Shown here in pieces: positions 18,260 through 25,490 of a stretch of DNA of 47,028 bases (position 1 is its first letter; the number at the start of each line of letters is the position of its first letter). Source of the DNA: Sphaerospermopsis kisseleviana NIES-73 (lineage in GTDB: Bacteria; Cyanobacteriota; Cyanobacteriia; Cyanobacteriales; Nostocaceae); NCBI RefSeq assembly GCF_002368075.1, contig NZ_AP018314.1:4071398-4118425 (forward strand), given 5' to 3'. The notes below the pieces were generated by a model. It was not told the DNA's origin. It ran no database searches and saw only the letters and a list, made by a program, of their open reading frames with translations. The position numbers and the translations under genes were made by a program.

Positions 18260-18475
18260 ATGACTACAAACGGTTCTATGATTGATGATCAAGGCAAAAT
18301 GAATAACTTTGCAGTTGAACCAAAAGTATATATAGACGAACAAGGCGATCGCACAGGTTTTACACCTTATGCAGAATTACTCAATGGTCGTTTAGCTATG
18401 ATTGGTTTCATTTCTCTGATAGCCTTAGAAGTATTCACAGGACACGGTGTTATCGGAATTTTAAAAAGCCTGTAG
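18260..18475 (+). CDS. hli: High-light-inducible protein (single-helix chlorophyll-binding family)
   Basis: The product has 71 residues and one membrane helix. The chlorophyll-binding signature is ELLNGRLAMIGFISLIALE (about residues 43-61), with the Glu, Asn and Arg ligands of LHC-type helices. Hlips protect photosystem II assembly and chlorophyll recycling in the thylakoid under excess light. The soluble N-terminal ~40 residues are longer than in the shortest Hlips. A strong Shine-Dalgarno (AAGGAG, 7-8 bases before the ATG) and a hairpin terminator at 18531-18555 make it a complete single-gene unit. Confidence 0.95.
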   Translation: MTTNGSMIDDQGKMNNFAVEPKVYIDEQGDRTGFTPYAELLNGRLAMIGFISLIALEVFTGHGVIGILKSL

Positions 18476-18530
18476 AAAATAATTAAAATCTGCTTACATA
18501 ACAGCTTACATAACAATTGATAAACTAGAG

Positions 18531-18555
18531 AGACGGGAAAATTCTCGTCTTTTTA
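18531..18555 (+). terminator. Intrinsic terminator after hli
   Basis: AGACGGGAA pairs with TTCTCGTCT (one G-U), followed by TTTTAATTT. Stem plus T-run fit a Rho-independent terminator, 56 bases after the stop. Confidence 0.8.
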
Positions 18556-18615
18556 ATTTGGGAATGTGGGCAAAAAATTTATGGTATGTTGTTAGCATTA
18601 AGCAAAGGGGAATCT

Positions 18616-19197
18616 ATGGTTTTAACTGCTTCAACAATGTTACCTCTAGGTACTAAAGCGCCAGAATTTCATCTACCAGAAGTAGTATCTGGAGAAAATA
18701 TTTCACTGGCTAATTTTGCAGATAAAAAAGCATTATTAGTGATGTTTATTTGTCGGCATTGTCCATTTGTGAAGCATATCCAAACAGAATTAGCCAATTT
18801 AGGAAAAGATTACTTGAATAGTAATTTGGGAATAGTTGCTATTAGTGCTAACGATGCTCAAAACTACCCAAATGATGCACCTGAATCCTTAAAAGAAATG
18901 TCCACAGAGTTGGGATTTAAGTTTCCTTTGTGCTACGACGAAACCCAGGAAACAGCACAAGCTTACACAGCAGCTTGTACACCTGATTTTTTCCTATTTG
19001 ATCAAGAAAGAAAATTAGTTTATCGCGGACAATTAGATGATAGCCGTCCTAGTAATAATAAACCAGTAACAGGTGCAGATTTACGCGCAGCAATTGAAGC
19101 CGTTTTAGTTGATCAAGCTGTCACCAGTGAACAAATTCCCAGTGTGGGTTGCAATATTAAATGGAAACCAGGGAACGAACCTAATTACTTTGGTTAA
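18616..19197 (+). CDS. Thioredoxin-fold (AhpC/TSA-like redoxin) protein
   Basis: The product has 193 residues from the ATG at 18616, preferred because AAAGGGG sits 5 bases upstream; a longer start at 18586 lacks one. The N-terminal part GTKAPEFHLPEV is the redoxin entry strand. The CxxC-like site is MFICRHCPFVKHIQ (about residues 46-59), and later PDFFLFDQERKLVYRGQLDD is the typical peroxiredoxin/thioredoxin core. It is annotated in cyanobacteria as a thioredoxin family protein; the substrate is unknown. The C-terminal VGCNIKWKPGN holds a further Cys conserved in this subgroup. No signal peptide is present, so it is cytoplasmic. Confidence 0.88.
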   Translation: MVLTASTMLPLGTKAPEFHLPEVVSGENISLANFADKKALLVMFICRHCPFVKHIQTELANLGKDYLNSNLGIVAISANDAQNYPNDAPESLKEMSTELGFKFPLCYDETQETAQAYTAACTPDFFLFDQERKLVYRGQLDDSRPSNNKPVTGADLRAAIEAVLVDQAVTSEQIPSVGCNIKWKPGNEPNYFG

Positions 19198-19309
19198 GAA
19201 AATTTTAATCATCTCCAGATTATTCACACATTCTGATTTCTGAACAGGTGGGAATTTCCCGCCTGACTCCTGAATTATTAACCCTAAAAATCCACAAATA
19301 ATAACTAAC

Positions 19310-20101
19310 CTATGAGGGGTGAAATTCTATTTTTCTAGTGTTTATTGGTTGTACTGGACGAGCATTTACTTGATATAATTTTTGGAAAGCTGCAATTTGT
19401 TCTTCAGAAATTTGAGTTGTTTCTGTTAGTACATTCCATTTGACATTTTCGCTGCATGGTGGTGTAGTTAGTGAACCGATATAACTGAAAAAATCTTTAT
19501 TTTTAGGTAGTAAATTGGCAGCGTTAATCGTATAATTTTCAATGTCATTGATTTTTCCCACTGCGGGAATATGCTGCCAAATCTGATTAATTAAGGGATT
19601 AGCTGAACCTTGATTCATCATCACTCCCACAACTGCTAATTGGTTTTTAACATTGCGGTGTACCAAGTGCATTTCCAGAGCAGATGCTTTATTATTAATA
19701 GTATGTTCGCTAGGTGTATGAAAATGAAACTGGATGAGTTCATATTCCTCATCGTTAATTTTTATAGTGCTACCTGGGTTGTAATTGACTTGGACAGTAT
19801 GACCATTATTAACAACTAATAAAGGTGTGGGTTGATAGTTAAACTCTATTTTAATAGGAGTTCCTTCTACTGCATGATTTATATTGATGGGAGATTGATT
19901 TTTCCCTAGTTTACAAAGCGCAAACTCAGGACTTATTTCTCCCCAGTGAGTAGGATTTGCTGCACCTGCATAACTCCAGTCTGGTGTATTTTCCTCAGCT
20001 ATGACTGGTGTAGGAAATATAGCCATTAATCCTATTAAAAATACTACAATTACTATAATATTTACAAACAAAAGGTTTTTTATTTTCCAGCTTAGTTTCA
20101 T
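19310..20101 (-). CDS. ecaA: Alpha-type carbonic anhydrase, exported
   Basis: Interconverts CO2 and bicarbonate outside the cytoplasm. The 263 residues begin with a Lys-rich start and a hydrophobic core (LLFVNIIVIVVFLIGLMAIF), a signal peptide or anchor. Alpha-CA motifs are WSYAGAANPTHWGEISPEF, QSPININ, QFHFHTPSEHTINN with two zinc histidines, EMHLVHRN with the third, and YIGSLTTPPCSENVKWNVL. Zinc ligands and the Thr of the gate are all present, so it should be active. The name follows EcaA of Anabaena and Synechococcus. It is divergent from rsmE, with 38 bp between starts. Confidence 0.92.
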   Translation of the reverse strand: MKLSWKIKNLLFVNIIVIVVFLIGLMAIFPTPVIAEENTPDWSYAGAANPTHWGEISPEFALCKLGKNQSPININHAVEGTPIKIEFNYQPTPLLVVNNGHTVQVNYNPGSTIKINDEEYELIQFHFHTPSEHTINNKASALEMHLVHRNVKNQLAVVGVMMNQGSANPLINQIWQHIPAVGKINDIENYTINAANLLPKNKDFFSYIGSLTTPPCSENVKWNVLTETTQISEEQIAAFQKLYQVNARPVQPINTRKIEFHPS

Positions 20102-20139
20102 TCTACTAAAATCTATACCTCAACAAAATATAATTCAAA

Positions 20140-20874
20140 ATGCAAAGGATCACAATTCAAATTTCCCAAATTCAAGAGACAAAAATTTTATTAACACCCC
20201 AACAACAACATTATTTATTGCGAGTTTTGCGATTACAAGATGGAGATAAATTTATCGCAATGGATGGTATGGGTAAATGGTGGTTAACCCATTTAAAAGG
20301 AGAAACAGGAGAGATTTTAGAATTACTGGAAGTGAAAACAGAGTTACCTGTATCTATAACTTTGATGGTAGCTTTACCAAAAGGAAATGGTTTTGATGAT
20401 GTTGTCCGTTGTTGTACTGAGTTAGGTGTAACTTGTATTGTACCAGTTTTGAGCGATCGCACCCTCATCAACCCCAGTCCCCAAAAATTAGAACGTTGGC
20501 GACGCATAGCTGCTGAAGCAGCGGAACAGTCAGAGCGTGCTTTTGTCCCTACCATTTTAGAACCTGTAGCTTTTAGCACTGCTGTAAATGCAAGTACAGC
20601 AAATCAGCGTTATATTTGTGAAGCGCGGGGAAATTATCCACATTTAACACAAGTGCTAAATAATCTCTCTGGTGAAAATATAGGTGAAATTGTAGGTGAA
20701 AAGATAGATGAAATTGTCATTGCCACAGGACCAGAAGGAGGATGGACAGATAAGGAAATTGAAATGGCTATAAAAGCAAAATTTCAGCCTGTTTCCCTGG
20801 GTTGTCGTATTCTCCGCGCTGTCACTGCCCCAATTGTAGCATTATCCTTGATTACGGCTGCTTGTGAGGCATAA
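20140..20874 (+). CDS. rsmE: 16S rRNA (uracil1498-N3)-methyltransferase
   Basis: Methylates U1498 in the decoding region of 16S rRNA, using SAM. The 244 residues have an N-terminal PUA-like domain (YLLRVLRLQDGDKFIAMDG) and a C-terminal SPOUT knot with VALPKGNGFDDVVRCCTELG, SERAFVP, IATGPEGGWTDKEIEMA and LGCRILRAVTAPIVAL. The RsmE LGxRILR is followed by AVTAP rather than the TETA of proteobacterial enzymes, a change I believe is usual in cyanobacteria. It is alone on this strand, divergent from the carbonic anhydrase gene. Confidence 0.95.
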   Translation: MQRITIQISQIQETKILLTPQQQHYLLRVLRLQDGDKFIAMDGMGKWWLTHLKGETGEILELLEVKTELPVSITLMVALPKGNGFDDVVRCCTELGVTCIVPVLSDRTLINPSPQKLERWRRIAAEAAEQSERAFVPTILEPVAFSTAVNASTANQRYICEARGNYPHLTQVLNNLSGENIGEIVGEKIDEIVIATGPEGGWTDKEIEMAIKAKFQPVSLGCRILRAVTAPIVALSLITAACEA

Positions 20875-20934
20875 ACCGCAATACTTTGTGATAATTATTC
20901 AGAAGTGAATGTAATTTGCGGAATGTGGGTATAA

Positions 20935-21141
20935 ATGATATATCTCACGCACCAAGATAAAGATAACGCTGTTTGCGTCTTTACTTCTAGAACACCGATT
21001 CATTAATCGTCAGGGCGAAGCATTCGGGTGATAACCTATCGCTAAAACCATTGATATTCTGTCCGAATGCTTCGCCCCTACAAGGTAAAAACAGATTACC
21101 TAGCATTACTGAATCGACGCTCTAGGCGTGAGAAATTCATT
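20935..21141. repeat. Nested repeat: outer inverted arms around hairpin element copy 2
   Basis: The inner arms GGGCGAAGCATTCGG (21013-21027) and CCGAATGCTTCGCCC (21063-21077) match copies at 10468 and 31545. Outside them imperfect arms remain: TCTAGAACACCGATTCATTAAT (about 20986-21006) against the complement of ATTACTGAATCGACGCTCTAGG (about 21105-21126), and TCTCACGC against GCGTGAGA further out. This is read as one repeat inserted in another. Confidence 0.6.
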
Positions 21142-21158
21142 TAAGTTTATATAAAGTC

Positions 21159-22121
21159 ATGTTGGAAGAAGTTATCGCCGCCTTTGAACGTAAGGACTAT
21201 CAAACCGCCGTTACATTAATTAAACCATTACTCAAACAATCACCGGAAGATCCTTCGGTGCAATTTTATTTCGCACGGTTACAGGAAGTTTATGGAAAGC
21301 GAGAAGAAGCAGAAAAAATTTATCGTCAACTTTTGAAAGTGACCATCAATAATAAAATCATTTCCCAAGCACGTCAAGGTATACAAAGAATCAAAGATTT
21401 TGAACAAACAGAAAGACAAAAAGCCATTGCTCAAGCAATAGCAGAACCAAGTAATAATGAACCGGGAATTTTGGTTTTAGAACCGATTAATAATCAACTA
21501 AAAACCGTAGCTGCACCCAAATTTGCCCAAATTATGCAAATTGATACTTACTCAGCTAGACTCATGTTACCTAGTCGCAGTTGGCGAGTATACCGCACAG
21601 GAAAAATAGGCGAAATGCAATTTTATGGCAAACAATTACAACAAGCTGGGATTCCCTGTTTTTGGTTAAAAATATCCCAAATTCAACAAATTCAAGTATA
21701 TCAAGTGCAATATTTTTCTGAATCATCACCTAACCCAAAAGTTGTATGTGTCAGTTCAGAAAATCAACTTGGTTCTTTGAGTTTTGAATGGTCAGAAGTA
21801 ACTGCCAAAGTTGTAGGACTTTTACCTATTTTTGAACAGGTAGTAGATATTAATGTTCGCGGTAAATTAGAACGTAAAACCCAAACTCAAGACTATTACC
21901 AATTTTGTGATTTACACCTACCTAAAAGACGTAGTATTTTAAGAATTTATGACAATGGCTATGAATTTAAAAAAGGTTTAGAAATCACTCCCCAAGCTAC
22001 ACAAAACACAATTAGAATTAATTGGAATAGTTTGATGAGTTGGGTTGAGCAAAAAATACCTCAAGTTAAAACTTCGTCAGATTTTCAACCTTTTGGAGAA
22101 ACAGTTTTAGATCAAACATAA
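21159..22121 (+). CDS. TPR-containing protein, function unknown
   Basis: The product has 320 residues. Residues ~1-70 are tetratricopeptide-like (EEVIAAFERKDYQTAVTLIK, DPSVQFYFARLQEVYGKREE, AEKIYRQLLK), giving a protein-interaction platform. Residues ~90-300 form an unrecognised alpha/beta region with repeated glutamine and aromatic positions (SWRVYRTGKIGEMQFYGKQL, DYYQFCDLHLPKRRSILRIYDNG). There is no signal peptide or membrane helix. It stands alone; the nearest upstream gene is rsmE, 284 bp away across a repeat. Homologues occur in cyanobacteria as TPR repeat proteins, from recollection only. Confidence 0.8.
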   Translation: MLEEVIAAFERKDYQTAVTLIKPLLKQSPEDPSVQFYFARLQEVYGKREEAEKIYRQLLKVTINNKIISQARQGIQRIKDFEQTERQKAIAQAIAEPSNNEPGILVLEPINNQLKTVAAPKFAQIMQIDTYSARLMLPSRSWRVYRTGKIGEMQFYGKQLQQAGIPCFWLKISQIQQIQVYQVQYFSESSPNPKVVCVSSENQLGSLSFEWSEVTAKVVGLLPIFEQVVDINVRGKLERKTQTQDYYQFCDLHLPKRRSILRIYDNGYEFKKGLEITPQATQNTIRINWNSLMSWVEQKIPQVKTSSDFQPFGETVLDQT

Positions 22122-22291
22122 GTGCTAAATCAAATTCCCTCTCATATTCAATTATTTAGGAGGGAAAATACTAATTCGGATGCAGCTTTTCAGTTGTACA
22201 GTGGCATTGTGTTTCTGAAAAACTGGTCAAGTAATTGATAAATCGGTAAGTTTGAGATTTTGGATTAAAGGTAGGATTTGTCTTTGTGTTT

Positions 22292-22338
22292 GTAGTAAGG
22301 GCTTTAGCCCTGATTTTGAGGACTAAAGTCCTCACTAC
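22292..22338. repeat. Double-palindrome repeat
   Basis: Two adjacent palindromes, AGGGCTTTAGCCCT (22298-22311) and AGGACTAAAGTCCT (22319-22332), are enclosed by GTAGT and ACTAC, giving a branched structure. Tccaaaa heptamers follow at about 22372-22407. The rest of gap 22122-22412 shows no gene. Confidence 0.8.
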
Positions 22339-22412
22339 GAGCAATATATTCTATATTAAACAAGTTAATTAATCCAAAATCCAAAATCCAAAATCCAAAA
22401 TCCAAAATTGAT

Positions 22413-22766
22413 TTATCCAGGTACTTTCACTTGACCTGCCATATCCAGAAAACTACTCATGTTCGCACCTGGACGACGACGACCACCAGAAGATGGAGTA
22501 ATTAAATATTTAGTTGCAAAATTTGTTTCAGTTGCTACTGCGGGTTTTGCGGGTTCTGCTTTTGCTGCTTGAGCGGGTTCTGCTTTGGGGGTTGGTGCTT
22601 GAGCGGGTTCTGCTTTTACTACTGCTGCTGGTGCTACGGGTGCTGCTGCTGGTGTAGTTTCTCCAACTTCTTCTTTTAGTTCCAAGTAGTATTCATCTTT
22701 TTTGCCAAATAACCCACCGATGAAGCCAAGAATACCACCGATTAAATTTTTGATAAATCCAAACAT
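22413..22766 (-). CDS. Ala/Pro/Lys/Glu-rich protein with glycine-zipper N-terminus
   Basis: The product has 117 residues. Residues 1-22 are an amphipathic/hydrophobic glycine-zipper segment (FIKNLIGGILGFIGGLFGKK) likely to bind membranes or oligomerise. Residues ~37-80 are low-complexity, with repeats of the type KAEPAQA, and the C-terminus has GGRRRPGANMSSFLDMAGQVKV. The low-complexity part is built of near-identical codon blocks and probably varies in length by slippage. An upstream TCTCCTG complement (CAGGAGA) 6-7 bases before the ATG is a good Shine-Dalgarno. The function is unknown; similar small proteins occur next to diverse genes in Nostocales. Confidence 0.75.
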   Translation of the reverse strand: MFGFIKNLIGGILGFIGGLFGKKDEYYLELKEEVGETTPAAAPVAPAAVVKAEPAQAPTPKAEPAQAAKAEPAKPAVATETNFATKYLITPSSGGRRRPGANMSSFLDMAGQVKVPG

Positions 22767-22955
22767 GACAATTTCTCCTGTTTTTAAATTTTTGTCATAT
22801 CACCATAATTGTAAATTATTTCAAAATAATTTTACATTTTGTTGCCATAATCATTGCGGTAATAAGCAGTAATAACTTTAGGGATTTTTACTAAATCGCC
22901 TTGTAGTCATTCTATAGGCCAATTGTTATGACTTCATTACAACTATTAGCGACTG

Positions 22956-23129
22956 ATGAAGACCAGCGAAATCATTATTAAATCTTACCGTATCTATAAG
23001 CAAGATTCTGAGATATTCCTTAACAAAATTTAACAACATTGGTTAATTGCAAAAACTGTCATAGCGTCTGGGTTGATAGCTCTGATACTTGGTTATATTT
23101 TCTACAGAAATAACTCAAATCAGATTTGA
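22956..23129 (+). pseudogene. Small membrane ORF interrupted by in-frame TAA, coupled to the lipase gene
   Basis: From ATG 22956 the frame reads 25 codons (MKTSEIIIKSYRIYKQDSE..) to TAA at 23031-23033, then continues in the same frame for 31 codons. These encode a membrane helix (TVIASGLIALILGYIFY) and a polar tail, ending in TGA at 23127-23129. That TGA overlaps the lipase ATG (TGATG). The overlap and the intact helix suggest a small coupled gene broken by one nonsense change. No strong ribosome site is seen. Confidence 0.45.
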
Positions 23130-23782
23130 TGAATACTGACAATTTTTTACAAACCTATTTTAAAAGTATTACTATGAATGATAAAGCAAACAAGCGTAAT
23201 CCTGTTTTATTGGTACACGGAATTAATGATACTGGGGCGGTTTTCAACAAAATGGCGTGTTACCTGGAAAAGCAAGGTATGGTAGTTTGTACACTTGATT
23301 TAATTCCTAATAACGGTTCTGAGCTTTTAGATAATTTAGCACAGCAAGTAGCAGATTATGTAAACATGAACTTTGCACCAGAACAACCATTAGATATAGT
23401 GGGTTTTAGCATGGGGGGAATAGTCAGCCGTTATTATATTCAAAGATTGGGAGGAATAGAAAAGGTAAAGAGGTTTATTACCATTTCCTCACCCCATCGG
23501 GGAACAAATATTGCATATTTAACTTGGTTAAAGGGTGCTTTACAAATGCAACCTAATAGTGATTTTTTAAATGACTTAAATTCTGATGTAGAAATGTTGA
23601 ATAAGTTAAATTTTACATCTATTTGGACACCTTATGATTTGATGATTGTACCTGCGGAAAGTTCAAGAATACCTTTTGGTAAGGAAGTGATTTTACCCGT
23701 TGCTCTGCATCCTTGGATGTTAACAGATAAAAGGACTTTTGAAGTAGTAGCATCAGCATTAGATGAACCAATTAATTATTAG
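23129..23782 (+). CDS. Alpha/beta hydrolase, esterase/lipase
   Basis: The product has about 217 residues from the ATG at 23129, where the start overlaps the stop of the small upstream ORF. Lipase features are VLLVHGINDTGAVFNKM (HG oxyanion strand, about 25-41), the nucleophile elbow DIVGFSMGGIVSRYYIQRLG (Ser in GxSxG, about 91-95) and FITISSPHRGTNIAYL, typical of triacylglycerol lipases of the LipA/PGAP1-like class. A C-terminal histidine (ALHPWMLTDKRTF) can complete the triad. No clear signal peptide is present, so a cytoplasmic or membrane-associated location is assumed. The end of the gene runs into ttattag heptamers. Confidence 0.85.
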   Translation: MNTDNFLQTYFKSITMNDKANKRNPVLLVHGINDTGAVFNKMACYLEKQGMVVCTLDLIPNNGSELLDNLAQQVADYVNMNFAPEQPLDIVGFSMGGIVSRYYIQRLGGIEKVKRFITISSPHRGTNIAYLTWLKGALQMQPNSDFLNDLNSDVEMLNKLNFTSIWTPYDLMIVPAESSRIPFGKEVILPVALHPWMLTDKRTFEVVASALDEPINY

Positions 23783-23822
23783 TTATTAGTTATTAGTCAT
23801 TGGGCATTGGGTTATTCATCCT

Positions 23823-23872
23823 CCCAGTCACCAGTCACCAGTCACCAGTCACCAATCACCAATCACCAATTA
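23823..23872. repeat. Heptamer array (cagtcac/caatcac)
   Basis: About seven units between the convergent lipase and VOC genes, reaching into the VOC gene stop region at 23870. Confidence 0.9.
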
Positions 23873-24298
23873 CCTATCACCAATTTCTGTATAGTCAGAA
23901 CTGCCAAAAATTGCTGATGGATAACGATAATATTTAAATTCCATTAAGTTATAAAAAGGATCTTCTAAAAAGAAAGTGTGATGTTCTAGAGGAGAACCAA
24001 CAAAACGGTTTTTGGGTTCTTCTCGAAAATTTAATTGTTTGATTTTTGCTGTTTCTAATAATTCTTGCCAGTCTTTTTCTTGGGTGAAAATTAAACCGAA
24101 ATGTCGGGGATAAATGCCTTTTTGGGGTGTTAAAGGTTCTTTAGTGATGTGGGCAACTAATTGATGTCCGTAAAGGTTGAGAATTAAAGCGTGGGGGTTT
24201 TCTCTTCCGGGGATGCAGCCTAAACCATCAACATAAAATTCTTTGGTTTGGGCGATGTTGGTGACAGGGAAGGCGAGGTGAAATATGATTTTGTTCAT
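23870..24298 (-). CDS. VOC (glyoxalase/bleomycin-resistance fold) family protein
   Basis: The product has 142 residues from the ATG at 24298. The frame is open to an upstream ATG at 24394, but the extra 32 residues are encoded by the transposon-end-like repeat DNA and do not look like a VOC domain. The core begins IIFHLAFPVTNIAQTKEFYVDGLG, the classic first beta-alpha-beta unit, followed by HALILNLYGHQLVAHI, HFGLIFTQEKDW, and HHTFFLEDPFYNLMEFKYY with the metal-binding His/Glu pattern. The substrate is unknown; such proteins include dioxygenases and glyoxalases. If the repeats displaced the native promoter, regulation may be altered. Confidence 0.85.
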   Translation of the reverse strand: MNKIIFHLAFPVTNIAQTKEFYVDGLGCIPGRENPHALILNLYGHQLVAHITKEPLTPQKGIYPRHFGLIFTQEKDWQELLETAKIKQLNFREEPKNRFVGSPLEHHTFFLEDPFYNLMEFKYYRYPSAIFGSSDYTEIGDR

Positions 24299-24304
24299 GG
24301 TGGG

Positions 24305-24540
24305 GGTTGAGTGCCAAATTATTTGACCACTTGACAAATTAATGTCCACAAAAATATTAACTCCTAAACCCTTACACAGTAAGGGTTTTGTCATTTTAAC
24401 CTATATTTAGCCCCTTCAACATTAATTGACAAAAGAACTGTCCGAATTTAGATATTTGACAAATTAATTGTCCTATATTGAAAATCCCCATTTTTCCAAC
24501 TTTTCCCAGACTTGACAAATTAATTGTCCTCCGATACAGT
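24305..24540. mobile_element. Transposon-end-like direct repeats (TTGACAAATTAATTGTCC)
   Basis: Four same-orientation copies of an 18-bp motif lie at 24331-24347 (one base short), 24426-24443 (diverged centre), 24456-24473 and 24512-24529 (identical); a degenerate copy precedes at 24314-24328. The motif and its irregular spacing are like the TnsB-binding repeats at the ends of type V-K CRISPR-associated and related Tn7-like transposons. No tns gene, TniQ, Cas12k or CRISPR is in the window. This is read as a remnant or solo end. Confidence 0.55.
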
Positions 24541-24570
24541 ACAATACAACTATGTTTGTAAAAGACATAT

Positions 24571-24714
24571 ATGCTGGAAATACAAGATGATCAACCCAAT
24601 GATAACGAGGTTTATCGAGTTCTACAACCAATTATTGAAGCACAGGAGCAAAAAGCCAATGTTAGAAGTCGTGGTTGGCGTGGTTCTAGATTATCACTGA
24701 AAACTCGTGACTAG
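24571..24714 (+). CDS. Short ORF, 47 residues, unknown
   Basis: The reading frame starts MLEIQDDQPNDNEVYRVLQP, is Gln/Asp/Glu-rich and then basic (NVRSRGWRGSRL), and ends 10 bases from the end of the convergent nuclease gene. It follows directly after the repeat cluster. There is no clear ribosome-binding site and the family is not recognised. It could be a transposon-derived fragment. Confidence 0.3.
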   Translation: MLEIQDDQPNDNEVYRVLQPIIEAQEQKANVRSRGWRGSRLSLKTRD

Positions 24715-24723
24715 GTTTTAAAT

Positions 24724-25425
24724 TTATTCAACTGAAGATATACTATTAGTAGGCGTAGCAATTATTTTGAATAGTAAATGGTGACATCTAAAATCAATCG
24801 GATATGATTTTCCTGGAGGAACTATTCGCTGGTGATCCGAGGTTTTGTGATCACGATCTGGAAAATCTGGATGATCATTTAATGTACATGGTACTTTTTT
24901 TGCAATATTGGTAAAAGCTTTGTCAGGATCACCAGAAAAAAGATAACCCAGCATTCCTCCTTCATAAGAAAAGGGTGCATACAGGCAAGTTACAAAATTG
25001 TCATTTATCTCTTTTACATATTCACCAACTGCGCCATCTGTTTTCAAAACTTTAGCTTCTAAAGGCCATATAATCCTTCTATTAGCCCTAAGAATAAATG
25101 CAATGTCATACTCTTTTGGTTGTGCTGGTGCAACTTGACGAGTTTCCCTTTCATAAGAACCATGTTGAACATAATATGGCTCATCCCCTGTCATAACGCT
25201 GTGAATTTCTGGCTCAAGCAGTTGAGTAATATCTCTTTCAATATCATCTTCAGCTTGACTACAATCAATTTCTGAGAGTACCTCCTTTAGTAATAAATCA
25301 TATCCTTTCCATACGAAAGTAAGTATATTGATTGATGCTGTTTCACACCAATCCTTAGAAATTGCCATGAATTCATCTGTCTCTGGCCATCTTAATTCTG
25401 AAATTGTCTGCCGTCTTCTAACCAA
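24724..25425 (-). CDS. Probable restriction nuclease subunit, PD-(D/E)xK fold
   Basis: The product has 233 residues. The centre has the nuclease pattern: KEYDIAFILRANRRIIWPLEAKVLKTD, with an Asp in YDIAF and the E-x-K pair in EAK (about residue 121), preceded by an acidic helix. The N-terminal ~90 residues are helical (IDCSQAEDDIERDITQLLEP). The last part (FRCHHLLFKIIA) is unassigned. It lies 65 bp downstream of the large methylase and is read in the same direction, so the pair is probably a restriction-modification system with this as the cutting subunit. Codon use is as AT-rich as the methylase. Confidence 0.7.
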   Translation of the reverse strand: MVRRRQTISELRWPETDEFMAISKDWCETASINILTFVWKGYDLLLKEVLSEIDCSQAEDDIERDITQLLEPEIHSVMTGDEPYYVQHGSYERETRQVAPAQPKEYDIAFILRANRRIIWPLEAKVLKTDGAVGEYVKEINDNFVTCLYAPFSYEGGMLGYLFSGDPDKAFTNIAKKVPCTLNDHPDFPDRDHKTSDHQRIVPPGKSYPIDFRCHHLLFKIIATPTNSISSVE

Positions 25426-25490
25426 AATTTAACTCCTGTACTACTAATATTTTGTGTTTGAATTTAGTTCATTTGATATATATCTAATAT

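Noticed and set aside
20140-20874. Inactive RsmE because LGxRILR is followed by AVTAP rather than TETA
   Set aside because: GPEGG and RILR are intact, and I believe the same change is normal in cyanobacterial homologues.
24305-24714. Start of a TnsB gene at 24571 after the repeats
   Set aside because: The 47-residue frame has no HTH or DDE features of TnsB and ends early; similarity could not be recognised.
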